From: Candidatus Aerophobota bacterium
GTDB taxonomy: Bacteria > Aerophobota > Aerophobia > Aerophobales > B3-G15
Direction: 5' to 3'
NCBI GenBank assembly: GCA_003648845.1
Contig: QMQA01000034.1
Span: 1 to 8,490, forward strand
DNA length: 8,490 nucleotides
Position numbers and translations under genes: made by a program. Positions 1 through 6,008 of the stretch are shown in pieces. The notes under the pieces were generated by a model, which was not told the origin of the DNA, did not search any database, and saw nothing but the letters and a program-made list of their open reading frames with translations. Position 1 is the stretch's first letter; the number at the start of each line of letters is the position of its first letter.

Positions 1-120
1 AAGCTCTGCTTTTAATTTTTGCAAAGCCTCTCTTTTTAAGTATCTCTCCTCACCCTCGAAAAGATAAAAGGGACTTATATTTTTTCTTTTTATCTGGGTT
101 AAGAATTTTTTATAGGTCAT
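1..120 (-). CDS. holA: DNA polymerase III delta subunit, N-terminal fragment (truncated by window edge)
   Basis: Reading the minus strand from the ATG at 120-118 gives 40 uninterrupted codons to the window edge. The peptide begins MTYKKFLTQIKRKNISPFYL and continues FEGEERYLKREALQKLKAEL. This matches the start of the HolA clamp-loader delta subunit, whose hallmark is a short helix followed by 'PxYLxxGEExYLxxEAxxxL', the beginning of the AAA+-like domain I. Delta opens the beta sliding clamp during replication. The start codon lies inside the end of the agmatinase gene (stop 112-110), so the two overlap by 11 bases and are probably translationally coupled in one transcript. The rest of the gene lies outside the window. 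The call rests on a short stretch but the motif is characteristic. Confidence 0.78.
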   Translation of the reverse strand, partial: MTYKKFLTQIKRKNISPFYLFEGEERYLKREALQKLKAEL

Positions 121-1021
121 TTTTGAAAAATTTATATCCAATTATTTTGTATATCAATTTAGCAACCAAAAAATCTGGAGCTACAATTCCTGGAATTGGG
201 GAAAGCTCCACCACATCCACTCCTACTATTTTTTTGCAGCTGGCGGTATACCGGATAATCTCCAGAATTTTATGCCAGGTAAGTCCTCCTGGCTCCGGTG
301 TCCCAACTGAAGGCATAATGGAAGGATCCAGCACATCCAGATCAATTGTAAGATAAACAACCTGAGAAAGCTTCTCATCCACAATTTCTTTCCACTTATC
401 CGATTGCAAAATCTGAAGGGATGTCTGGTGTGGGATGTTGTTTTTCCTGAGATACAGGGCCTCCTCCTGCGATAAACTGCGTATTCCCAGCTGAGCGAAA
501 GAAACTACATATTCGGCTACCCTCCTCATCACACAGGCATGATTGTAAAAAGAACCCTCATACCTATTTCTAAGGTCAGCATGGGCATCAAGTTGAAGAA
601 CAGAAACAGAAGGATACTTTTCACTAAAAGCTTTTACTATTCCTGGAGTTATACTGTGTTCCCCGCCTATAAAAACGTAAAATCTATCAGGGATGAGGTT
701 TTCTTTAACATATTCGTAAATTTTTGTTAGTGTAGCCTTGGGGCCAGCTGATGAGCATTTTAAGGGAGGGAAAGTGCTAATTCCAACCCTGCAGGGTTGA
801 GTAGATAACTCCTCATCCCAGAGTTCCAGATTTGCTGAGGCTTGAATAACCGCCAGAGGAGCCTCCTTTGTTCCACCTTTATAACTCACCGTAGCCTCAT
901 AGGGCACAGGGATAATTCTAACCAGTGATTTTTCCGGGTCCCTGAGATGGGGAGGAAGATCGGCAAAACTTAAAATATAAGGATTTTCAGGTGAAGATCG
1001 CATTTCATTCTCTGAATTCAA
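110..1021 (-). CDS. speB: Agmatinase (arginase/ureohydrolase family)
   Basis: This gene hydrolyses agmatine to putrescine and urea with a binuclear Mn centre. With a TTG start at 1021 the protein has 303 residues. The metal ligands of the ureohydrolase family are visible: GGEHS (His122), DAHAD (Asp145, His147, Asp149) and TIDLDVLDP (Asp227, Asp229). The 'YNHACVMRR' segment (159-167) and the C-terminal 'GVDVVELSPIPG' resemble agmatinases more than arginases. Start choice: a strong GGAGGAG at 1032-1026 lies about 6 bases before TTG 1021, giving a 17-base overlap with the upstream gene. The alternative ATG at 1003 begins one base after the upstream stop (1007-1005) but has only a weak ribosome site. 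An upstream TTG at 1051 is possible but less well placed. Its place after an arginine decarboxylase gene supports agmatine as the substrate. Confidence 0.93.
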   Translation of the reverse strand: MNSENEMRSSPENPYILSFADLPPHLRDPEKSLVRIIPVPYEATVSYKGGTKEAPLAVIQASANLELWDEELSTQPCRVGISTFPPLKCSSAGPKATLTKIYEYVKENLIPDRFYVFIGGEHSITPGIVKAFSEKYPSVSVLQLDAHADLRNRYEGSFYNHACVMRRVAEYVVSFAQLGIRSLSQEEALYLRKNNIPHQTSLQILQSDKWKEIVDEKLSQVVYLTIDLDVLDPSIMPSVGTPEPGGLTWHKILEIIRYTASCKKIVGVDVVELSPIPGIVAPDFLVAKLIYKIIGYKFFKNDL

Positions 1022-2018
1022 TATTCTCCTCCATTTCAAATCGGGGAACAAAAGGTCTTTTAAGGCCCTTTTTTAAAAGTTGGGCAAGGCCTTCAACTAA
1101 TAAGGGAAGGGCAACTGTAGCATCACAATAAAGGCTCACCTTTTTGGCCCGGGGTGCTATTTTTCCCCAGGATTGAGCCTCCTCCATCGTACAACCACTT
1201 AATCCACCCCAGTGAGGTACATCAGTGGTTATCTGAATGGCATAATAGTGGCCTTCTTTAGCTTTTCCCATACAGGACAAAGTAACCTGGGTTTGCTGGA
1301 TAAAATTCTTAGGTGTCCCTCCGCCTATGTAAATTACCCCTGTCTTCTCCATTTTTCCAGCAAGATAGGCACTCTCATATACATCTTTCACCAGGTCAAA
1401 TTTCAGGGGAATTCTTGCTGCAGCAAGGGCAATACCAATAGAAGAGTCTCCAATAGCAGGAGAGTAGACAGGGATCTTTTTTTGATAGGCTGAGGTGAGA
1501 ATTCCTTTCTGGCTACCTTTTTTATCAAGGTATTCTCCAAGCAGGTATAAAAACTCCCGTGTGGTGTAAGAGCGGTCTTTGTCAAGACTCCTTGCAAATT
1601 GCTGAATAAACTCATCCGCATTCCGGAAACCTTCCTCAGGAGCCAGAGTGTCGTAAATTCTATCCATTCCTTCTTTTCTCAACTTCTCATCATCTACAAG
1701 AGGACTGGTTTGATAATGCATCTTGCCCAGACTCTCATAACAGTCATGAAAAAGATTCGCCCCGGTGGAGACAAGACAGTCAATGAGTCTTTTATCTATG
1801 AGATAAGATATCACCTTCCTCATTCCGGCAGGCACCATGGCTCCTGCCAGACCGAGAAAGATAAAGGTATTATCTTCTAACATTTGCCTCCATATTCTGA
1901 AGGATGTTCCAAGACTTCTTCCTTGAAAAGAAAGCTTTTCCATATCCTCCAGAATGGCTTCTATATTTTTTTCTCCACTAACTCCAAATGGTTTTACCGG
2001 ATAATTTTTAAAATCCAT
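1005..2018 (-). CDS. Deoxyhypusine synthase-family protein (bacterial type; probable homospermidine or other aminobutyl transferase)
   Basis: The 337-residue product aligns over its length with deoxyhypusine synthase, an NAD-dependent enzyme that moves an aminobutyl group through an imine on a lysine. The catalytic lysine is kept in 'SWGKI' (Lys286), followed by the family segment 'VSLYCDATVALPLLV', and 'YIGGGTPKNFI' (230-240) is the nucleotide-proximal glycine motif. By hand alignment to human DHS, His288 becomes Asn238, Asp313 becomes Trp270, Asp316 becomes Leu273 and Asp243 becomes Ile196. Ser317, Glu323, Trp327 and Asp238 are conserved (Ser274, Glu280, Trp284, Asp191). The usual protein acceptor, eIF5A, is absent from bacteria, so a small-molecule acceptor is likely. 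The gene sits 4 bases after the arginine decarboxylase gene and overlaps the agmatinase gene, so putrescine is the expected donor and acceptor, giving homospermidine. Family membership is clear; the product is inference. Confidence 0.88.
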   Translation of the reverse strand: MDFKNYPVKPFGVSGEKNIEAILEDMEKLSFQGRSLGTSFRIWRQMLEDNTFIFLGLAGAMVPAGMRKVISYLIDKRLIDCLVSTGANLFHDCYESLGKMHYQTSPLVDDEKLRKEGMDRIYDTLAPEEGFRNADEFIQQFARSLDKDRSYTTREFLYLLGEYLDKKGSQKGILTSAYQKKIPVYSPAIGDSSIGIALAAARIPLKFDLVKDVYESAYLAGKMEKTGVIYIGGGTPKNFIQQTQVTLSCMGKAKEGHYYAIQITTDVPHWGGLSGCTMEEAQSWGKIAPRAKKVSLYCDATVALPLLVEGLAQLLKKGLKRPFVPRFEMEENIEFRE

Positions 2019-2022
2019 TATC

Positions 2023-2568
2023 TTACTCTATAAAAACTGCTGCTGCTATCACAGTTGTCCACAGGCCCTTTCTATCCCCCAGTGCTGATTGGGTAATATT
2101 AGTTGTTTTAACTATCTCTCCACTTATCTTCCAGATTTCTTTCTTTTCATCATAACTTGAATCCGGGTCAAACTCCACTCCCAGAATAGTAGCCAGCATT
2201 GAAGCTGCCAGGTCTTCAGCATAATGCCCGGCTTTTTTTTCGGATTCACCAAAACTGTGATGCTCGGACAGGTAACCATACTGGTTTTTTCTACGAGGAA
2301 TAGCAAGTCCTATGGAGGCAGCTATTAAACGGTGAGGCTCATTGGTAGCTTTTTCTGCCAGAACACAGTAAACTATCTGCCCGGGAGATAAAAGTTTTTT
2401 ACCCTCACTTTTAGATATAATTTTACACCCGGGAGGATAGATGCTTGAGACTTTAACTATATTGTATTCGGCAAGACCGGCATTCCTCAAAGCATCTTCG
2501 AAAGAGGCCAGTTTTTCCCTGTGCTTGCCTACCCCTTTGGTCAGAAAAAGCTTGGTTGGATGTTTCAT
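2023..2568 (-). CDS. pdaD: Pyruvoyl-dependent arginine decarboxylase proenzyme
   Basis: The 181-residue product converts arginine to agmatine using a pyruvoyl group made by self-cleavage. The cleavage motif 'KVSSIYPPGCK' (39-49) is present, so the chain is expected to split between Ser41 and Ser42, leaving a short beta chain and a pyruvoyl-capped alpha chain. The 'IGLAIPRRKNQYGYLSEHH' stretch (86-104) and the C-terminal 'LWTTVIAAAVFIE' are typical of the family, and the length fits. Glu102 in 'YLSEHH' probably corresponds to the catalytic glutamate, though I could not align it formally. The start is ATG 2568-2566 because GGGGAGGT lies directly upstream (2580-2573); an ATG 21 bases earlier would place that ribosome site inside the gene. 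It is the first gene of the polyamine operon. This enzyme type is common in archaea and patchy in bacteria. Confidence 0.95.
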   Translation of the reverse strand: MKHPTKLFLTKGVGKHREKLASFEDALRNAGLAEYNIVKVSSIYPPGCKIISKSEGKKLLSPGQIVYCVLAEKATNEPHRLIAASIGLAIPRRKNQYGYLSEHHSFGESEKKAGHYAEDLAASMLATILGVEFDPDSSYDEKKEIWKISGEIVKTTNITQSALGDRKGLWTTVIAAAVFIE

Positions 2569-2589
2569 CTTGACCTCCCCCGCTTGCAA

Positions 2590-2732
2590 GTTCAGCTAAT
2601 TTTTGCTTTATTATATTCAAACACGTCCAGTTGTCAAAGTAAAAATCAACACCATCCACTTCTCATTCGAGCCTGGAATAATATAATTAAAAAATAAAAT
2701 ATAATAATCGGGCCAGCTTTGGAGGTGAACCA
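2590..2732. promoter_or_regulatory. Divergent intergenic region between the polyamine and glycosyltransferase operons
   Basis: These bases separate two divergent operons. The left half holds the minus-strand promoter. The right half is very AT-rich and contains two TATAAT boxes on the plus strand (2682-2687 and 2700-2705), either of which could be a -10 for the glycosyltransferase genes. I found no convincing -35 at the right distance for either. The plus-strand ribosome site GGAGGTG is at 2721-2727. No small gene or RNA structure was recognised. Confidence 0.5.
2610..2637 (-). promoter_or_regulatory. Sigma70-type promoter of the polyamine operon
   Basis: On the minus strand, TTGACA (2637-2632) is followed by a 16-base spacer and TATAAT (2615-2610). 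Both hexamers match the consensus exactly. Transcription should start near 2603, giving a leader of roughly 35 bases before the decarboxylase ATG at 2568. No other good promoter was seen before the downstream genes, which fits one transcript reaching holA. Confidence 0.8.
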
Positions 2733-3941
2733 ATGAAGATAAAAATGATGAGCCGCTGGAATGCCTCTTGTGGCGTTTCAGCTCATGCAGAAATGGTAGG
2801 AAGGATATGGAGAAAAATGGGGCACGAGTTAAAAGTTCTTGCTCCCCTGGAGAATAATCTGTCCAGAACCGAAAAAGACGAGCCCTATGTTGTCCGATGT
2901 TATGAACTTAATGAAAAATGGAGTGGAAAGGAAAAACCACTTTTCAATCCTGTTCCATTTCTTGAAGATGATTTTGATGTCTTTGTTGTCCAGAACCTTG
3001 AAATGATGCCCCTGCAAGAGCTTTTAGAGATTTACCCTGTGATAAGAGAAAAGGCAAAAACAGTGCTGGTAGTCCATGAGGGTGGCCCACCTCAAAATCC
3101 CTATTTTTATAAGTTCGGATGGGATGCTGTTGTGTGTTTTGATGAAAGGTACAAAGATTGGCTTAAAAACATATATCCTGCACAGCAAATTAATATAATT
3201 CCTTATCCTTGTTATCCTTTAAAAAAAGGGGACAGGATTGAGGCAAGACAAAAGCTTAATCTTCCTCTTGATAAAAAGATAATTTTTAACTACGGCCTGG
3301 GGGTTTTCCGACACATACATCTGCTCCCCACAATAGAACGATTAAACAAAAAATACCCTCTTGTTCTCCTTACCTTAACCCATGTTGAAGACTGGTATGA
3401 TCTGTTCTCTGCCCTTAAAGAAAGATACAAATTCATTGAATTAAGAAAAGGACCAATCTCTGTAAATGACCTTTATACCTATTTGCATGCCTCTGATGTT
3501 CTGCTCATCCATAAAGACCATGCTTCCTGTGTTGTTGTCTCATCAACTGCTTACCTTTGTATGGGAGCTGGCTGCCCATTGCTTGTATCCGATACTAACT
3601 TCTTTGAGACATTAAACGAGGAGGTTATCAAGTATAAAAATTTGCATGAGTTAAGGTGCAGGTTGGAGGACATTTTTGAGAAAAAAACCAGTATCATTAA
3701 CAGCCTTAAGGCAGCAGAAAAGTGCGTCCAAAAATACTCAAGCTATGAAATCGGGAAAAAATTTATAGAGCTTTTTGCTTTACTTAAAACCAGTGTCAGG
3801 AAAGAGGTCTCTGTCTTGGACATTGGAGCTTCGTCAGAGGTGCCCTCACCTGAGCCAAAGATAGCTGTTGTTAAGAGTCCAGCTGCTTATTCCAATCTAC
3901 AAAACCCAGCTCTGGATGAGAGAAATCTCAAATCAGCTTAA
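2733..3941 (+). CDS. Glycosyltransferase, GT-B type (GT4-like), first of two paralogues
   Basis: The protein has 402 residues. Its N-terminus, 'MKIKMMSRWNASCGVSAHAE', followed by 'GRIWRKMGHELKVLAP', is the opening beta strand, glycine loop and helix of GT-B glycosyltransferases. The C-terminal Rossmann half contains 'LYTYLHASDVLLIH' and 'VVVSSTAYLCMGAGCPLLVSD' (247-287), the donor nucleotide-sugar region. A canonical GT4 E-x7-E motif is not visible; 'HK...VVSST' occupies that place. It shares many segments with the gene at 4848, including 'IPYPCYP' (156-162) and 'EARQKLNLPLDKKI' (170-183). It also carries about 50 extra C-terminal residues rich in Ser, Pro, Ala and Lys that the paralogue lacks. 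GGAGGTG at 2721-2727 sets the start. Donor and acceptor are unknown; the adjacent GH130 gene hints at mannose chemistry. It is likely cytoplasmic, with no signal peptide. Confidence 0.8.
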   Translation: MKIKMMSRWNASCGVSAHAEMVGRIWRKMGHELKVLAPLENNLSRTEKDEPYVVRCYELNEKWSGKEKPLFNPVPFLEDDFDVFVVQNLEMMPLQELLEIYPVIREKAKTVLVVHEGGPPQNPYFYKFGWDAVVCFDERYKDWLKNIYPAQQINIIPYPCYPLKKGDRIEARQKLNLPLDKKIIFNYGLGVFRHIHLLPTIERLNKKYPLVLLTLTHVEDWYDLFSALKERYKFIELRKGPISVNDLYTYLHASDVLLIHKDHASCVVVSSTAYLCMGAGCPLLVSDTNFFETLNEEVIKYKNLHELRCRLEDIFEKKTSIINSLKAAEKCVQKYSSYEIGKKFIELFALLKTSVRKEVSVLDIGASSEVPSPEPKIAVVKSPAAYSNLQNPALDERNLKSA

Positions 3942-3942
3942 G

Positions 3943-4851
3943 ATGATGGTTGGTCCTTTTATCGATTATGAACATAACCCTGTTCTTGAGCCAGGGTCAG
4001 GTTTTTATTCCAGAGGTGCCTATAATCCTGCGGTTATAAAAGAGGGTGAGATTTATTTTATGCTTTATCGAGCAGAAAGTACAAAAGAGAAACTAACCGG
4101 CAAAATAGGGCTTGCCAGCTCCCGGGATGGGTTTAATTTTACCCCTCATCCTGAGCCTGTGCTGGTACCAGATCGAGAATTTGATAGATTTGGCTGCGAG
4201 GATCCGAGACTGGTAAAAATTAAAGATACCTTTTACCTTACTTATGTCGGTAATCCGGGAAAATATGAGACAGGCAACATATGTCTTGCTACCTCCCGGG
4301 ATCTTTTTCACTGGGAAAAACATGGCTCGATTCTTAGACCTCAAAGCAAGTGGGATAAAGGTCAGATAAAAGCTGGTGCTATTTTGCCAGAAAAAATAAA
4401 TGGAAAATACTTCATGTATTTTATGGGGGAAAAGGAGCCCTGGAAAACGGCAATAGGCATTGCTACATCCACTGACCTTTTGCACTGGGAGGAGCTTTTG
4501 GATGAGCCTGTAGTCTGTCCAAGAAAAGGTTACTTTGATGAAAAAGGCGTGGAGCCGGGTCCCCCTCCACTGCTCACTGAAGAGGGAATCTGGCTTATTT
4601 ATTCTGGATGGGGAAATGACCATATTTATAAAGCTGGAGCAATACTTTTCTCCAGAGATGACCCATCCAGGATAATAGAAAGATCAGATGAGCCCGTTCT
4701 GGTGCCAGCTAAGAAGTGGGGCAAAATTTTTGGAGAAATTCCAGACCATACAGTCCCGGAGGGACTTGTTGTAGAGGAAAATCACTGGCTCCTCTATTAC
4801 GGAGCTGCAGATAGGGTATGTTGTGTTGCTTTGTGGGAGGCAAAAAAATGA
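3943..4851 (+). CDS. GH130-family glycosidase or phosphorylase (PH1107-related, beta-mannoside active)
   Basis: With the ATG at 3943 the protein has 302 residues, the usual size of this five-bladed beta-propeller family, which cleaves beta-mannosides by phosphorolysis or hydrolysis. The family signature 'FGCEDPRLVK' is at 83-92; its Asp87 is the likely proton donor. Other typical blade motifs are 'AYNPAVI' (26-32), 'ATSRDLFHWEKHG' (116-128), 'KAGAILPEKINGKYFMYF' (143-160), 'GPPPLLTEEGIWLIYSG' (206-222) and 'LLYYGAADRVCCVAL' (283-297). Many relatives have His where this protein has Ser in 'IYSG', so the phosphate site may differ. I cannot decide between phosphorylase and hydrolase. The start follows the previous stop (3939-3941) by one base without a strong ribosome site, so coupling is likely; an ATG at 3946 is equally possible. 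It has no signal peptide, so it probably acts in the cytoplasm on a product of the flanking glycosyltransferases. Confidence 0.85.
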   Translation: MMVGPFIDYEHNPVLEPGSGFYSRGAYNPAVIKEGEIYFMLYRAESTKEKLTGKIGLASSRDGFNFTPHPEPVLVPDREFDRFGCEDPRLVKIKDTFYLTYVGNPGKYETGNICLATSRDLFHWEKHGSILRPQSKWDKGQIKAGAILPEKINGKYFMYFMGEKEPWKTAIGIATSTDLLHWEELLDEPVVCPRKGYFDEKGVEPGPPPLLTEEGIWLIYSGWGNDHIYKAGAILFSRDDPSRIIERSDEPVLVPAKKWGKIFGEIPDHTVPEGLVVEENHWLLYYGAADRVCCVALWEAKK

Positions 4852-5885
4852 AAATAGCAATGATGAGTGCCTGGAATACCGACTCAGGAGTGGCAGTTCA
4901 CGCAGAGCCAATAGGGAAGGCCTGGATTGAAATGGGTCACAGGCTTGTTGTCTTCAGCTTTATTAAAGATGACTTTCACGGTGAGGGGTTCACCGGTGAG
5001 GATGAGAAATTTGTCATCAGATGTTTCGGAACAGATTCCGGAACAAAGTTTCTCGATCCAAGACCCATCCTTTCCCTGGACTATGACATTTTTGTGGTCC
5101 AGGATATAGGTGTTTTGCCCAAAGAAAACCTTGCAAAAATATTCAATCTCATAAGAAAAAAGGCACCAACAATCCATATAGTCCATGAAAATACTCTTCC
5201 CAAAGATCCGGCATTTTATCAGTTTGACTGGGATGCTGTGGTTTATTTTGACAGACGACAGGAATTTTTAAAAAAAGTCTATAAAGATGCCTGCTATATA
5301 CCTTTTCCCTGTTTTCCTGTAAGATCAGGAAACAAGTTTGAGGCAAGAGAAAAATTGCAGCTTCCCCTTGAAAAAAAGATAGTTCTGTTTTTCTGTCAGA
5401 GAGGCTACTCTCTTTATCTTCCCGAAAGAGATAAGCGGTTAAGTGATGTTTTGTTTCTAATACTGGGGCCACCAGAAATGGACATCATGGAAAGATTCTC
5501 TCCCGATCCCAATATAATTATAAGAGAGGAAAAGGTTCTTACCAAACAGAGGTTTGACCTTTATCTTTTTGCCTGTGATGCGGTAGTACTCCATAAATTT
5601 CGAAGCAGATATGAAGCTGTTGTCTCAAGCACAACTTTCCAGGCTCTGGGAACCGGTTGTCCTCTACTTGTACCGAGACATTCAGATTTTTTCCGTCCTT
5701 TTTCTGCAGAGGTTTTAAAGTATGCAGATAGAGAAGAGCTGACAGATAACCTGGCTGCTATTCTTGAAGAAAAAGAGAAAAATAAAAAACTCAAAGAGGC
5801 AGCTTTTCGCTTTGCAAAAAAATATTCTGGAGAAAATATAGCAAGAGAATACCTTAATCTTTTTGAGAAAACACAAAAACATTAA
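4848..5885 (+). CDS. Glycosyltransferase, GT-B type, second of two paralogues
   Basis: The 345-residue protein begins 'MKIAMMSAWNTDSGVAVHAE', closely matching the first glycosyltransferase of the window. The ATG at 4848 overlaps the TGA of the GH130 gene as ATGA, and GGGAGG at 4835-4840 gives a well-spaced ribosome site; a start 30 bases earlier is less likely. Visible segments are 'IVHENTLP' (111-118), 'IPFPCFP' (151-157), 'EAREKLQLPLEKKI' (165-178) and the donor-binding half 'YEAVVSSTTFQALGTGCPLLVPRHSDFF' (255-282). The C-terminus is a charged, probably helical tail. As in its paralogue, the classical E-x7-E pair is not obvious. Two related transferases around one GH130 enzyme suggest two successive sugar additions or two acceptors in one pathway. 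No transmembrane segment is seen. The donor sugar is not known. Confidence 0.8.
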   Translation: MKIAMMSAWNTDSGVAVHAEPIGKAWIEMGHRLVVFSFIKDDFHGEGFTGEDEKFVIRCFGTDSGTKFLDPRPILSLDYDIFVVQDIGVLPKENLAKIFNLIRKKAPTIHIVHENTLPKDPAFYQFDWDAVVYFDRRQEFLKKVYKDACYIPFPCFPVRSGNKFEAREKLQLPLEKKIVLFFCQRGYSLYLPERDKRLSDVLFLILGPPEMDIMERFSPDPNIIIREEKVLTKQRFDLYLFACDAVVLHKFRSRYEAVVSSTTFQALGTGCPLLVPRHSDFFRPFSAEVLKYADREELTDNLAAILEEKEKNKKLKEAAFRFAKKYSGENIAREYLNLFEKTQKH

Positions 5886-5937
5886 AACAAAAAAGCAAAG
5901 TTAACTCCAATTTCGGGAAAAACCGGAGAAGATACCC

Positions 5938-5966
5938 TTGACAGCTGCTGGAGAATAAATTATAAT
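5938..5966 (+). promoter_or_regulatory. Perfect consensus sigma70 promoter of the metal-efflux operon
   Basis: TTGACA (5938-5943), a 17-base spacer and TATAAT (5961-5966) match the consensus exactly. Transcription should begin near 5973, inside the operator. A strong promoter whose -10 and start site are covered by a repressor site is the standard design for ArsR-family de-repression by metal. Confidence 0.88.
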
Positions 5967-5981
5967 TGAACAGTTGAGCAA
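5963..5981 (+). promoter_or_regulatory. Operator copy 1 for the ArsR/CadC-type repressor
   Basis: TAATTGAACAGTTGAGCAA is identical to a second copy at 6399-6417. It is partly palindromic (TTG..CA..TG..CAA) and overlaps the -10 box and start site. ArsR/SmtB repressors bind AT-rich inverted repeats of the TGAACA/TGTTCA kind at such positions. The binding assignment is inference from repeat, symmetry and location. Confidence 0.78.
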
Positions 5982-6008
5982 CCTTAACAAATAAGGAGAA
6001 ACTGGAAG

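Larger units (their letters stand above)
5886..6008 (+). promoter_or_regulatory. Intergenic control region upstream of the metal-efflux operon
   Basis: This gap lies between the second glycosyltransferase and the ArsR-type regulator. It holds the consensus promoter (5938-5966), the operator (5963-5981) and a ribosome site AAGGAG (5993-5998). The first 50 bases contain an imperfect inverted stretch but no stem followed by a T run, so I do not call a terminator for the glycosyltransferase operon. Confidence 0.7.

Noticed and set aside
2682..2705. Two TATAAT boxes as a firm promoter for the glycosyltransferase operon
   Set aside because: No -35 element at 16 to 18 bases; the stretch is simply very AT-rich, so they are mentioned only within the intergenic entry.
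3868..3942. Earlier ATG at 3868 for the GH130 gene
   Set aside because: It would overlap the first glycosyltransferase by 74 bases and add residues unlike the family start; ATG 3943 sits right after the upstream stop.
4093..4623. Long antisense open frame (176 codons) across the GH130 gene
   Set aside because: It mirrors a gene with strong family motifs, and its translation has no recognisable domain.
5149..5472. Antisense open frame of 107 codons within the second glycosyltransferase
   Set aside because: Overlaps a clearly conserved gene; no ribosome site or family match.
5907..5931. Possible terminator hairpin after the second glycosyltransferase gene
   Set aside because: CTCC...GGAG with an inner CGG/CCG pairs only with a large one-sided bulge and has no following T run.
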